Notes under the pieces: model-generated
Database searches by the model: none
What the model was told of the DNA's origin: nothing
The model's input: only the letters and a program-made list of their open reading frames with translations
In this document: one piece after another, positions 33,161-42,066 of the stretch
Layout of the letters: the number at the start of each line of letters is the position of its first letter
Numbering within the stretch: the stretch's first letter is position 1
Origin: JACCYJ01 sp038198775
Lineage (GTDB): Bacteria > Actinomycetota > Actinomycetes > Propionibacteriales > Nocardioidaceae
Assembly: GCA_038198775.1 (NCBI GenBank)
Contig: JBBPZV010000038.1
Span: 62,001 to 126,000, forward strand
Length of the DNA stretch: 64,000 nucleotides
Direction of reading: 5' to 3'
Program-made: the position numbers and the translations under genes

Positions 33161-33926
33161 CGTTCGCCCCTCCGTCGTCGGACCCGTCCCGGAATCGTAG
33201 CTGCGAGCCCGGGGCGAAGGCGGCCAGGCGTACGCCGCGCTCGGCGAGCGCCTGGCGTACGCCGGGGTGGCACAGCACGGCGACCTCGGCCGACCGCTCG
33301 CTGCGGTAGACCGACTCGGCGTCGTCCCCCTCACCGGGGTGGCAGCCCAGCTCGGTGACCCCCGGGCCGAGGGTGGCGATGATGCGCCGGAGGTTGGCGA
33401 CCGTTACCCCCTCGGGCCACGGCTCGCCGGTGCCGGTCTGGCCGTAGAAGTCGCCGCAGTAGCGCAGCCCGGCGGTGCACGAGCGCACCGGGACGCCGAG
33501 GGTCCGGGCCGCGTCCAGCACGGCGGTGCGGACCGGCTCGTGCAGGTGGACGTGCTGGTGGGAGTCCAGGTGGGTGGGGTCGCGGCCGACCAGCCGGCGG
33601 AAGGTATCCACCTGGGCTGTGACCTCCGCAGCCACCGCGTCGACGTCGTCGGTGGCGACGACCTGGTACACGGCCCGCCAGCGGCCCTCGCGGAACGCCC
33701 ACTCCGCGAGGTCGACGTGGACACCCAAGCCGAGACCGGGACGGGCCCGGCAGTACGCCGCGGCGTCCCCGGCCGCCGGCCAGCGCACCATGAGGCTGGC
33801 GCTGGTGAGGATCCCCCGCTCGTACGCGCCGATCACGCCCCGGTTGATCCCCGGCGTCCGCCCGAAGTCGTCGCCGTTGACGACCAGGACCCGCTCCGAA
33901 GCGCTGGCCCCCGCCGGCGCGGTCAC
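33153..33926 (-). CDS. YdjC/ChbG-family carbohydrate deacetylase
   Basis: The 257-aa protein has the YdjC signature: VNGDDFGRTPGINRGVIGAY (metal Asp), GVHVDLAEW, HLDSHQHVHLHEPVRTAV (metal His pair) and ELGCHPGEGDD. The family removes acetyl groups from N-acetylated sugars (ChbG on chitooligosaccharides, HpnK on hopanoids). In this context the substrate is probably an N-acetylated sugar of the glycan or its precursor. The start is GTG at 33926, overlapping the upstream stop (GTGA). Its 3' end overlaps the next gene by 8 bp. Confidence 0.85.
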   Translation of the reverse strand: MTAPAGASASERVLVVNGDDFGRTPGINRGVIGAYERGILTSASLMVRWPAAGDAAAYCRARPGLGLGVHVDLAEWAFREGRWRAVYQVVATDDVDAVAAEVTAQVDTFRRLVGRDPTHLDSHQHVHLHEPVRTAVLDAARTLGVPVRSCTAGLRYCGDFYGQTGTGEPWPEGVTVANLRRIIATLGPGVTELGCHPGEGDDAESVYRSERSAEVAVLCHPGVRQALAERGVRLAAFAPGSQLRFRDGSDDGGANDG

Positions 33927-34918
33927 CCGAGCAGCCCCTCGGCCAGCTGGCCCGCGTCCCGCAGCCAGTCTCGGGTGTGCTCGGGGGGCGCGACCCAGCC
34001 CGGGGACCATCCCAGCCACTGCACCGCCAGGCACAGCTGGCCGCTGGCCAGGTCGGCCAGGAACTCCCCGTCGTCCGCGAGATCGCCGGCGGTCTCCTCG
34101 CCGGCCCGGCGATAGCTGTCGGCGATCGTGCGCCGGTTGGCGTCGTCCCAGCCGGTGCAGAGCGCAGCCAGGTCGAGTATGCCGGGGCCGATACCAGCCA
34201 TCTCCCAGTCGACCGGCGCCACCCGGCGCCACCCTGGGCCCGGTCCGACCAGGATGTTGGACGGGTAGAACTCGCCGTGCACGAACGTGGTCGGCAGCTC
34301 GGCCAGCCGGCTCAGCGCCACGGTGAGCCCGGCCGCCACCGTCGCGAGATCTCCGGCTCGATCGGCCGGGACGGACTCCTGCGCCCGGTCCAGCCACTGG
34401 CGGTAGTACCCGCCGTCGAAGCGGAGCAGGTGCAGGTCGGCTGCCTCCGCCGGGTCGACGGCGAGGTCAGGGTGCTGGTGCATTCGGGCGAGCCAACGGG
34501 CCACGTCCTGCCACACCTTGACGTCGCCGATCTGGTAGAGCTCGCGACCCGTCACCTTTTCCAACAGCAGCCAGCAGCGCCCCGCTGTCTCGTCGTTGAT
34601 CGCGCCGTAGTACAGCGGGGTCCCGAGGTCGGCCCGGGACAGGATCCGGCGGTAGGTCTCGATCTCACGCCGCGGCTCGTACACCAGCGCCGGCTTGAAC
34701 GCGCGCGCGTCGGCCAGGAGCCCCGACTCCCCCAGGTCCTTGCAGATCAGGCGCAGCCGGGTGCCGCCGTCAAGCTCCACGTCCAGCTCGTCGAGCCGGA
34801 AGCTCGTGCTGTAGGCGTACGGACCGTGGCGCAGCCGGCTGATTACACAGGGCCGGCCGAAGTGCGCCGACAGGGCGTCGGTCAGCACCCGCTGGAGCTC
34901 GGGCCGCCCGCTGGTCAT
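33923..34918 (-). CDS. Aminoglycoside phosphotransferase-family kinase
   Basis: The 331-aa protein has the APH/choline-kinase fold: FVHGEFYPSNILVG (catalytic Asp position held by Glu, HGEFYPSN) and APVDWEMAGIGPGILDLAAL (metal Asp). It also has an N-terminal lobe with an ATP Lys in LRLICKDLG. The substitution of the usual HGD by HGE is notable and could mean altered activity. It sits inside the glycan operon with 4-bp overlaps on both sides, so it may phosphorylate a sugar or polyol. Confidence 0.8.
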   Translation of the reverse strand: MTSGRPELQRVLTDALSAHFGRPCVISRLRHGPYAYSTSFRLDELDVELDGGTRLRLICKDLGESGLLADARAFKPALVYEPRREIETYRRILSRADLGTPLYYGAINDETAGRCWLLLEKVTGRELYQIGDVKVWQDVARWLARMHQHPDLAVDPAEAADLHLLRFDGGYYRQWLDRAQESVPADRAGDLATVAAGLTVALSRLAELPTTFVHGEFYPSNILVGPGPGWRRVAPVDWEMAGIGPGILDLAALCTGWDDANRRTIADSYRRAGEETAGDLADDGEFLADLASGQLCLAVQWLGWSPGWVAPPEHTRDWLRDAGQLAEGLLG

Positions 34919-36057
34919 CCTGCACCGACCTCGCGCAGCAGCCCGGACAGGACCCGGTCGGAGTCGAAGTGCTCGACCGCCAGGGCCCGCGCCGCGCCGG
35001 CATGGTGGCGGTAGTCGGCGTGGATCCGCTCGATGCCGCTCAGGGCGTCGTCGACGGTCTCGAACGCCAGCAACCCCTCACCGGTGGGCAGGTGGTCGCT
35101 GAAGCCGGTCTCCTGCGCGAGCACCGGCCGCCCGGACGCCAGGTAGCAGATGCTCCGGTCGCTGAACCAGCCGCTGCCGGAGATCACGTACCCGCTCTTG
35201 GCGATCCCGAGCTCGGCCGTGGACTGCTGGACGAACCTCCGGTACGCCGCCGGTGTCCCGGCGACCGCCGCCGGGTCGGCGAGCCGCCAGCCGTTGTCCC
35301 GCAGCGCCGCCAGGTCGGCCACCTCACCCTCGTCGATGGCGAGCGCGAGCAGCAGCGGGTGCTCGGTCCGGGTGGGCAGCGCCAGGAACGGCCGGAGCGA
35401 GTGGACCTTCTGCCCGTAGCGCACGCCGTCATGCTCGACCGACCCGTAGCCGCGCCAGTTGGCGACCGTTGTGAACCCGTACCGGGGCGGCTCCTGGCTG
35501 ACCGGCCACTGGTCGAGGACCACGGGCTGGCGGGTCGCGATCCAGTCCTGCTCCCCGGTGGGCACCGTGGACTCGGGGGCGGGAAGGGACAGCCCGACGG
35601 TCACGAAGTGGGTGTGGCCGTCCAGGCGCATGTCGATGCCCTGGGCGGCCCAGAGCTGGGTGAACACCGGGTCCACGTCGAGGTAGACCCGCGTGGGTAC
35701 GCGACGGAAAGCCTCCTCGCCGCCGAGGGTGCCGGAGATGTCCAGCAGCAGGTCCGCGTCGCGGGCGACCTGCTCGAGCGCGGAGTACGAGAGGCCGGCG
35801 GTGTCTCGGGTGCCGCGTCGCAGCAGCGCCCACGAGTCGCCAAGGCCGTGCTCGCGCAGGACCTGAGCGCAGTAGCGCGCGTTCCGGGACTCGCCGAGCG
35901 GGGCGCCCTTCGGCGCGATGGCGTCGCCGTCCAGCGCTTCGACGAAGCTGACCGGGTGCCCGAGCCGGGCGAGGCCGAGCAGGTACTGCAGCACCGCCCA
36001 GGTGGCCCCGCCCTGGCACGGCACCGCGGCGATCATGCCGCTGACCACGGTCCTCAT
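34915..36057 (-). CDS. Uncharacterised glycosyltransferase-like protein, paralog 1 of 4
   Basis: The 380-aa protein belongs to a family present four times in this locus. The N-terminus (MIAAVPCQGGATWAVLQYLL, GLARLGHPVSFVEALDG) looks like the first Rossmann half of a GT-B enzyme. The C-terminus has SGSGWFSDRSICYLASGRPV, then LAQETGFSDHLPTGEGLLAF and a helix ending in EHFDSDRVL. This resembles the nucleotide-sugar-binding half of GT4 enzymes (GRPV..ETGFS..LPTGEGLL). No experimental function is known to me. The ATG overlaps the upstream stop (ATGA) and the stop overlaps the kinase start. Confidence 0.72.
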   Translation of the reverse strand: MRTVVSGMIAAVPCQGGATWAVLQYLLGLARLGHPVSFVEALDGDAIAPKGAPLGESRNARYCAQVLREHGLGDSWALLRRGTRDTAGLSYSALEQVARDADLLLDISGTLGGEEAFRRVPTRVYLDVDPVFTQLWAAQGIDMRLDGHTHFVTVGLSLPAPESTVPTGEQDWIATRQPVVLDQWPVSQEPPRYGFTTVANWRGYGSVEHDGVRYGQKVHSLRPFLALPTRTEHPLLLALAIDEGEVADLAALRDNGWRLADPAAVAGTPAAYRRFVQQSTAELGIAKSGYVISGSGWFSDRSICYLASGRPVLAQETGFSDHLPTGEGLLAFETVDDALSGIERIHADYRHHAGAARALAVEHFDSDRVLSGLLREVGAG

Positions 36058-37214
36058 CGCGACACGCCCACATCCGCCAGCAGCGCCCCGAGCACGAGGT
36101 CGGAGTCGAAGAAGGTCTCCGCGAGCGCCCGGGCCGCCCGGCTGTGCCGCGGGTAGTCGCGGCGGATCTCGTGCACGCCGGCGACGGCCTCGTCCGTGGT
36201 GCGAAAGGTGAGCAGGCCGTCCCCGGTGGGCAGCGCGCGGCCGGCGCCGGTGTCCTGCACCAGCGCAGGCTTCCCGGCGGCCAGGTAGCGGACGGTACGG
36301 TCGCTGACCCACCCGCTGTTGGTCTCGACGTAGATGCCCTGCGCCACCGAGAACTCGGCCCCGGACCCGGAGACGTAGCCGCGGAAGTCGTCGGGGTCCG
36401 CGGCGGCTTGCCTCGGGTCCACGAGGTGCCACCCGTGCCGCTCCAGCAGGGTCCGGTCGGCGGCGTCCGCGGGGTGGATGTCCAGCGCGATCTCGAACGT
36501 TCCCGGCGCCCTCGCCGGCAGCTCCACGAGCTTGCGGAACTCGTGCACCTTGAGCCCGAAGGTGCGCCCCTCCCAGCTGACCGGCCCGTACCCGCCCCGC
36601 CAGCTGCCCACGGTGGTGAAGCGGTCGTGGTCGGCGCCGGCGCCGGCCGGCCACTGCGCCAACACCACCGGCGGGAGCACGGCCCGCCACGCGAGGCCAC
36701 CGGTCGGGATGGGGCAGCCCGGTGTGCCGACGTTCGTGCCGACCGTGACGTGGTGGTCGTGCGCCTCCAGCCCGAGCGGTTGCCCGGACGCGTGCCAGTA
36801 CTGCGTGAAGCCGGGGTCGAGGTCGACGTACACCTTGGTGGGGAAGCGGTCCAGCAGCGGCGGGTGCGTCAGGTGGCCGCTGAGGTTGATCAGCACCACG
36901 GCCGTGTCCGCATACTCCCGCAGCTCCGCCTCGGTCATGCCGGTCACCCGTGAGCCGTCGTCGCGTACCAGGCAGGAGCTGGCGCCGAGGCCGAATCGGT
37001 CGACCACCCGGCGGAAGTAGGCGAGGTTGGCGGAGTCTTCGACGCGAGCGGGCTCGCCGTCGGCCCCGACGCACGATCCGGGCGAGATCTGCTCGATGAA
37101 GCAGACGTCGAAGCCGAGCCGCCGCAGGCCGAGGACCCAGCTGAGCCGGACCCACGCCTCTCCCCCGTTGCCCGGCTTGTTGGCGAGCGCACCGGCGACG
37201 GCGATCCTGGTCAT
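36054..37214 (-). CDS. Uncharacterised glycosyltransferase-like protein, paralog 2 of 4
   Basis: The 386-aa product shares with its neighbours GNGGEAWVRLSWVLGLRRLG at the N-terminus and SGWVSDRTVRYLAAGKPALV, then QDTGAGRALPTGDGLLTF, near the C-terminus. In the last block the usual 'TGFS' is TGAG, the most divergent copy of the set. The middle (PTKVYVDLDPGFTQYW, HDHHVTVGTNVG, CPIPTGG) is also conserved among paralogs 2 and 3. It is directly adjacent to paralog 1 with a 4-bp overlap, so they may be a tandem duplication followed by divergence. No transmembrane segment is predicted. Confidence 0.72.
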   Translation of the reverse strand: MTRIAVAGALANKPGNGGEAWVRLSWVLGLRRLGFDVCFIEQISPGSCVGADGEPARVEDSANLAYFRRVVDRFGLGASSCLVRDDGSRVTGMTEAELREYADTAVVLINLSGHLTHPPLLDRFPTKVYVDLDPGFTQYWHASGQPLGLEAHDHHVTVGTNVGTPGCPIPTGGLAWRAVLPPVVLAQWPAGAGADHDRFTTVGSWRGGYGPVSWEGRTFGLKVHEFRKLVELPARAPGTFEIALDIHPADAADRTLLERHGWHLVDPRQAAADPDDFRGYVSGSGAEFSVAQGIYVETNSGWVSDRTVRYLAAGKPALVQDTGAGRALPTGDGLLTFRTTDEAVAGVHEIRRDYPRHSRAARALAETFFDSDLVLGALLADVGVSR

Positions 37215-39139
37215 CGCGGTGCCACCGGGACCGGACCGACCCGCCGCGCCAGCTCTCGGGCGTCGTGGACCCGGCGATCGGGGCCGCCGGCCGACGCGAT
37301 GGAGGTGTCCGCGCGCAGGTCTTCCACCGCGGCCAGGCCGGCGGGCACCCGGACGTCGCTGATGCGCACCCCGGTCTCCCCGGGCAGGACCGTGGGAGCG
37401 ATCACGACCGCGGCGCCGAGGGCATCGGCGGGGGTCGTCCGCACCTCGAGCCCGTCGATCTCGACGCGGTACGCCGTCTCGACGAGGACTCCGCTCTGGG
37501 CCGCGGCCGGCTCGGCACCGCCGTCGACGACGAGGGTGGTGTCGCTCACCGTGACGTCGTGAGCGGCCCCGATCGTGATCGCCGACCCCCGCCAGTCGGT
37601 GACCCTGGTGCCCTCGAGCGTGATGCGGCGCTGGGTCGCGGTCTTGGCGAGCTGGTATCCGAGCCGGCGGCCCTCGATCGCGACCGCGGCGTCGCCACCG
37701 GTCTCCGCAAGCGTGTTGTCACGAAGGAGCAGGTCGCGGGTGTTCGGCCCCTCCGGCCAGTCCGGGTCGTTGCTGACCTGGATCCCCTCCCGGCTGGTCG
37801 CGCGGATCCGGTTGCCCTGCACAGTCCCGCGCCCGGTGTGCAGGCGCATGGCGTGGCCGCGATGGTGGTCGTAGGTGTTGTCGCGGATCAGGTATCCCTC
37901 GCCGCTGGCGCTGAGGTCGAAGGCGGTCACCGGGGTGCCGGCCCGCGCCGCGGCGGCCAGGCCCGGCAACGGGTCGGTGAGCCGGACCCTCAGGGGCGAG
38001 CCCGCCCCGAGCACCCGCTCGACCCGGCGTACCCCCAGGACGTCTCCGCTGGTCGGCTCGGTGAACTCCAGCTGGTCACCGGCGCGCACCGGCGCGACGC
38101 CGCTCAGCAGCGCTTCGAGGTCGGAGGGCGCGGAGACGATCTCGAGCGGCAGCGCGTAGACGTTCAGCCCGTCATCCATCATCGCCGCGAACGCGCAGTC
38201 CTCGACGGTGGGGCCGATCCGGCACCCCTGCGCGTGCACCCCGTCGGCGTTGGTGCTCACCAGCCGACCGCTGCCGGGCTCGAGGCCCACGGTGCACCTC
38301 GTGACTCTGGCGGCGTCGGACTGGACCAGCGCAAAGGCGATCGAGTTGGCAGCCCGCACGACGACCCGGTCGATCCGGGTGCCGGAGGAGCGGTACGACG
38401 CCACCGCGTTGCCGCCCTGCCGGGTGACGTAGACGAAGGCGTCGGCCGGCGCCAGCCCGGCCGGGACGCCGTCGCGCGGGGTGAGCCGGAACGTCCGCGG
38501 GCCCGTCGGCTCGGCGGCGGTCACGAAGACGAAGTCGACCATTCCTGGCTTCAGTCGACGCGTCGCCGGGTCGAAGGCGGCTCCGAACGCCCCCGGGTGG
38601 ACCACGTCCGGGGCGGGAAACGAGAACAACGGGGCGTCGAGCAACGGGTAGCCGGGGGCGACCTCGACGTCGAAGGTGCGGCCGCCTGGGTCGAGCCTGG
38701 TGACCGTGGTCTGGGCGAACGGCGGCGGGTCGTAGTCGATCACGACACCGGTCACCCGGCAGTCGTCGCAGTCACTCAGCGACAGGCAGCCCAGCGCCGG
38801 GTCGGCGACCACGATCGTCGCCGGGTCTCCGGCGATGCTCAGCCCGCGGGCACCGGCGACCGGTAGCGCGTAGCCCGCGCCGGGCGTACCCCCGACGCGG
38901 TAGCGGCCGGCGCCGAGCTGGAGGGTGGCACCGGGTCCGGCGTTCCGGGCGGTCGCGAGCGCTCGGCGAAGCGCCGGGCCGTCGTCCGCGACCCCGTCGC
39001 CGACCGCGCCGAAGTCGGCCGCCCGCAGCTGTGAGCCGGACGAGTCCTGCCACCACCTCGACGCCAGGGCACCGCCGACCGCCACCGCACCGGCGCCCAC
39101 CAGGAGGCCGCGGCGCGAGATGGTCGACGGCCCGGCCAC
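37211..39139 (-). CDS. Exported right-handed beta-helix protein (pectate-lyase-like fold)
   Basis: The 642-aa protein starts with a twin-arginine signal (STISRRGLLVGAGAVAVGGA). LRAADFGAVGDGVADDGPAL is the conserved start of pectate lyase_3/GH28-like helices. Repeated 20-25 residue coils follow, such as GYLIRDNTYDHHRGHAMRLH and TGRGTVQGNRIRATSREGIQ. It probably binds, cleaves or epimerises a polysaccharide outside the cell, perhaps trimming the glycan made by this locus. No catalytic residue set can be assigned. The start is GTG at 39139, directly after the methyltransferase stop. Confidence 0.8.
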   Translation of the reverse strand: MAGPSTISRRGLLVGAGAVAVGGALASRWWQDSSGSQLRAADFGAVGDGVADDGPALRRALATARNAGPGATLQLGAGRYRVGGTPGAGYALPVAGARGLSIAGDPATIVVADPALGCLSLSDCDDCRVTGVVIDYDPPPFAQTTVTRLDPGGRTFDVEVAPGYPLLDAPLFSFPAPDVVHPGAFGAAFDPATRRLKPGMVDFVFVTAAEPTGPRTFRLTPRDGVPAGLAPADAFVYVTRQGGNAVASYRSSGTRIDRVVVRAANSIAFALVQSDAARVTRCTVGLEPGSGRLVSTNADGVHAQGCRIGPTVEDCAFAAMMDDGLNVYALPLEIVSAPSDLEALLSGVAPVRAGDQLEFTEPTSGDVLGVRRVERVLGAGSPLRVRLTDPLPGLAAAARAGTPVTAFDLSASGEGYLIRDNTYDHHRGHAMRLHTGRGTVQGNRIRATSREGIQVSNDPDWPEGPNTRDLLLRDNTLAETGGDAAVAIEGRRLGYQLAKTATQRRITLEGTRVTDWRGSAITIGAAHDVTVSDTTLVVDGGAEPAAAQSGVLVETAYRVEIDGLEVRTTPADALGAAVVIAPTVLPGETGVRISDVRVPAGLAAVEDLRADTSIASAGGPDRRVHDARELARRVGPVPVAPR

Positions 39140-39706
39140 CTACTTGACCGCCTCGACGAACATGCTCTCGGCCTCGCGGTTGTCGAGCTCGAGGATCCCG
39201 GGCGCGTACTCGCTGCCGGTCTGCTGGAAGGCGCACATCCGCACCTGTCGATACCCGGCCTTGCCCAGCAGCTCCTGGATGAAGTCGGGGGTGAACAGGG
39301 TCACCGTGTAGCCGTACCAGAGCAGGTGGGCGATGAACCGGCCACCGTAGCTGTCCACCTCCGAGGACGGCACCTGGAAGAAGACCGGATCGCGGCGCAG
39401 GTACGCCGCGATGCTCCGGTCGAGGTCGGGCAGCCCGAGGCGGAGCACACCGCCCGGCTTGAGCACGCGGCGGAGCTCCTGGAGCACGGGCACCAGGTCG
39501 GGGTAGGAGATCATCGGCAGCGCGTGGATGCTCACGATGTAGTCGAGGCTGTCGCGCTCCAGCGGCAGGCCCTGGCGGATGTCGGCGGTGAGGTCGATGC
39601 CGGGCCCGTCCTTGAGGTCCGAGTTGATCCATCCCGGCTCACCGGCGGCGCCACACCCCCAGTTGAGGCGTCGAATGCCTCCGGAGACCACCTGCTCGGC
39701 GCTCAT
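39140..39706 (-). CDS. SAM-dependent methyltransferase (class I)
   Basis: The 188-aa protein has motif I in RRLNWGCGAAGEPGWINSDL, an acidic residue at the end of strand 2 (SDLKDGPGIDLTADIRQGL), and ELRRVLKPGGVLRLGLPDLD as post-motif III. The text resembles the 'predicted SAM-dependent methyltransferase' class common in polysaccharide clusters, which often methylate sugars. The ATG at 39706 overlaps the stop of paralog 3 by 4 bp. It is short but complete. Confidence 0.8.
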   Translation of the reverse strand: MSAEQVVSGGIRRLNWGCGAAGEPGWINSDLKDGPGIDLTADIRQGLPLERDSLDYIVSIHALPMISYPDLVPVLQELRRVLKPGGVLRLGLPDLDRSIAAYLRRDPVFFQVPSSEVDSYGGRFIAHLLWYGYTVTLFTPDFIQELLGKAGYRQVRMCAFQQTGSEYAPGILELDNREAESMFVEAVK

Positions 39707-40860
39707 CCGACCCCCAGCTGGTCCAGCAGTCCCCCCAGGACCTTGTCGGAGTCGAAGTGGTCCGCCGCGATCCGGCGCGCGGCCGCAGCGTGCCGCGGAT
39801 ATTCGGCTTGGATCTGCTCGATGCCGACCCGCGCCTGGTCGGGCGTGGAGAAGGTCAGCAGTCCCTCGCCGATCGGGTACGCCTCGCCGGTCCCGGTGTC
39901 CTGGGCGAGGACCGGTTTGCCGCTGGCCAGGTAGCAGACGCTGCGGTCGCTGAACCAGCCGCTGCGCGACCGCACGTACATGTTCTTGGCGACCATGAAC
40001 TCCGCCCGAGAGCCTTGGAGGTACCAACGATATGCGGCCGGGTCCGAGGCGACCTTGTGCGGGTCGACCAGCCCCCAACCCCCCGCCTGTAGGGCCTCGG
40101 CGTCCGCGGAGTCGGCCGGGTCGATGTCCAGCGCCGCCTCCATCGGGAAGCCGGTCCGGTGGGGCAGGTCGACGAAGCGGCGGAACTCGTGCACCCGCAG
40201 ACCGTACGTTTCGCCTCCGTACTCGATCGGCCCGAACGGCCCGCGCCAGCTGCCGACGGTGGTGACCGCCGAGCCGCCGACCGGCTGGTCCGGCCACTGC
40301 TCGAGGACGACCGGTGGACGCGTGGTCAGCCAGTCGATGCCGCCGGTGGGGATGGTGCAGTCCGCCCGCCCGATGTTGTGCCCGATGGTGACGTAGTGGT
40401 CGTGGTAGGAGAACATGTCGGCCAGCCCCAACTCCCGCCACATCTGGCCGAAGCCGGGGTCGATGTCGAGGAACACCCGATTCGGCGCGACGTCTCGGAT
40501 CTCCGGGTCGTCGAGGTGGCCCATGACGTTGAGCAGCAGGACCGACCGCCGCGCTCTATCCACAACCTCCCCCCACCCCATCCCCACGATCCGCGGGTTA
40601 TGGTCGGAAAGCAGCGCGAACGAGTCGGCCAGGCCGAACTCCGCCATGACGTCGACCAGGTAGCGGAGGTTGACCGAGGCCTCCAACGAGCACCGCTGCC
40701 CCCGCTCGTCGACGCACATCGACGCGTCGATCCGGTCGACGAAGAGCACGTCGAAGCCGAGTCGGCGAAAACCCAGCAGGTATTGGAGAAAGACCCAGGC
40801 GTGCCCGCCGTACCCGGGGCGCTGGGCCAACGCACCCGCCACCACGACCACGGGCTTCAT
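39703..40860 (-). CDS. Uncharacterised glycosyltransferase-like protein, paralog 3 of 4
   Basis: The 385-aa protein aligns along its length with the products at 34915 and 36054. It has VVVAGALAQRPGYGGHAWVF at the start, NRVFLDIDPGFGQMWRELGL in the middle, and SGWFSDRSVCYLASGKPVLA, then QDTGTGEAYPIGEGLLTF, near the end, with DHFDSDKVLGGLL. Conserved Gly-rich and Asp/His points suggest a GT-B enzyme that has lost obvious family markers. It is second in an operon led by the FemAB-like gene (ATGA overlap). Confidence 0.72.
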   Translation of the reverse strand: MKPVVVVAGALAQRPGYGGHAWVFLQYLLGFRRLGFDVLFVDRIDASMCVDERGQRCSLEASVNLRYLVDVMAEFGLADSFALLSDHNPRIVGMGWGEVVDRARRSVLLLNVMGHLDDPEIRDVAPNRVFLDIDPGFGQMWRELGLADMFSYHDHYVTIGHNIGRADCTIPTGGIDWLTTRPPVVLEQWPDQPVGGSAVTTVGSWRGPFGPIEYGGETYGLRVHEFRRFVDLPHRTGFPMEAALDIDPADSADAEALQAGGWGLVDPHKVASDPAAYRWYLQGSRAEFMVAKNMYVRSRSGWFSDRSVCYLASGKPVLAQDTGTGEAYPIGEGLLTFSTPDQARVGIEQIQAEYPRHAAAARRIAADHFDSDKVLGGLLDQLGVG

Positions 40861-41897
40861 GGCGACCCGGCAGCGGGCGGCGCTTGTGGGCCGTTGCGAC
40901 GTTCTGCCCGGCGGTACGCGGGGAAGTACCCGCTCAGGTCGGCGGGGTCGGCTCCGGCCCGGCGACACAGCTCGGCGTACGTGGATCGGTCATAGATCTG
41001 TTTGACGACCGGGAGTGCGATCCGCGCTGCGCCGAAGCGCCCCTTGAACCGGGAGATCCCGTCGCCCTCCACCAGGCCGCCACCGAGGTTGAGGTGCGGG
41101 ATCTCGCGTTCTTGGAGCTGTTCGATGGCCCACCAGATGAGTGCCGCCGAGTGCCGACGGCCCGGAGCCTCGGCCACGTTGAACAGGTAGTCGGCGCCGC
41201 TCGAGGTGTAGCCGAACATGGACGCCGCGATCAGGTCTCCGCGTTCCTGGATGCCGACCATGATCACGTTGTCCGCGGCCGCGAGCGAGACGACCGAGGC
41301 AGCGGACAGGCCGTGCGTCGACGTTGCGTCTCGTTCGGCGAAGAAGCTCTCATAGGTGTCCAGGATGAATCTGGTCAGACGCGCCTTGTCGACGACGATT
41401 GACTCGGCCCGCGCCGGCAATTGCTCCAGTTGATGGCGCCGCTTGGGCGGCATGTTCTGTAACAGGTCTGTCAGCGATCCGGTGAGGTCCAGCACGTACA
41501 GGCTCTTGGCATGGTAGGTCTCAGCTCGCGGCAGCACAGCGCTTTCTCCGAGAGCGGGGTTGGAGACCAGGTAGCCGCACACGTAGCCACGGCTCCCAGC
41601 GCTGCGACTCCAGTGGGCGGCTGCTCCGCGGCTGTCCCCCGCGCCGATGAACCCCGAGAACCCCGGGGGTGTCACCAGGTCTCTGGTCTCGTCAAACGTT
41701 CGCTCCTCGATCGGGCAGACGAATCGCCCGGCATCGGTCTCTACCTCGTACAGGAAGACCGGACTGCCGGAGTGCGCGTGGGCGGCTCGGCAGTGCTCCC
41801 AGGTGTGGCCGAAGGCGTGCGGAAGCCCGCGCAGGGCGGCTCGCCACTGCGTTGGCGAATCGATCGAAATCCAACGCTCCTTGGCCATCTGGCTCAT
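40857..41897 (-). CDS. FemAB/GNAT-like aminoacyl or acyl transferase
   Basis: The 346-aa protein has a GNAT-type fold similar to FemABX and 'peptidoglycan bridge' proteins. Supporting segments are LTGSLTDLLQNMPPKRRHQL, DTYESFFAERDATSTHGLSA, LIAASMFGYTSSGADYLFNV and HLNLGGGLVEGDGISRFKGR. This C-terminal GGG.....G..RFK block is typical of the FemAB-like group in exopolysaccharide loci. It could attach an amino acid or acyl group to a sugar or lipid intermediate. The ATG at 41897 opens a minus-strand operon (41.9 to 32.2 kb). The divergent GT2 gene starts about 170 bp away. Confidence 0.75.
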   Translation of the reverse strand: MSQMAKERWISIDSPTQWRAALRGLPHAFGHTWEHCRAAHAHSGSPVFLYEVETDAGRFVCPIEERTFDETRDLVTPPGFSGFIGAGDSRGAAAHWSRSAGSRGYVCGYLVSNPALGESAVLPRAETYHAKSLYVLDLTGSLTDLLQNMPPKRRHQLEQLPARAESIVVDKARLTRFILDTYESFFAERDATSTHGLSAASVVSLAAADNVIMVGIQERGDLIAASMFGYTSSGADYLFNVAEAPGRRHSAALIWWAIEQLQEREIPHLNLGGGLVEGDGISRFKGRFGAARIALPVVKQIYDRSTYAELCRRAGADPADLSGYFPAYRRAERRNGPQAPPAAGSP

Positions 41898-42066
41898 TTG
41901 ATCCCGAGCCGGGCGAGGACAGCAAGAACCGGTGGCGGTCGGGCGCGTGCTGGTGGTTCGGCGGGACTCGAGGTTCCAGGCCGGAGGGAGGCTTCCCGCC
42001 GGTAGTCTTCGAGCCTGCACGCCGGTATTGGCCACGTCCGGTCGGACAGCGAGGGTGGAGCGGGCC

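Noticed and set aside
37265..38866. 533-codon plus-strand frame opposite the beta-helix gene
   Set aside because: No domain is recognisable; the minus strand has a Tat signal and beta-helix coils in frame.
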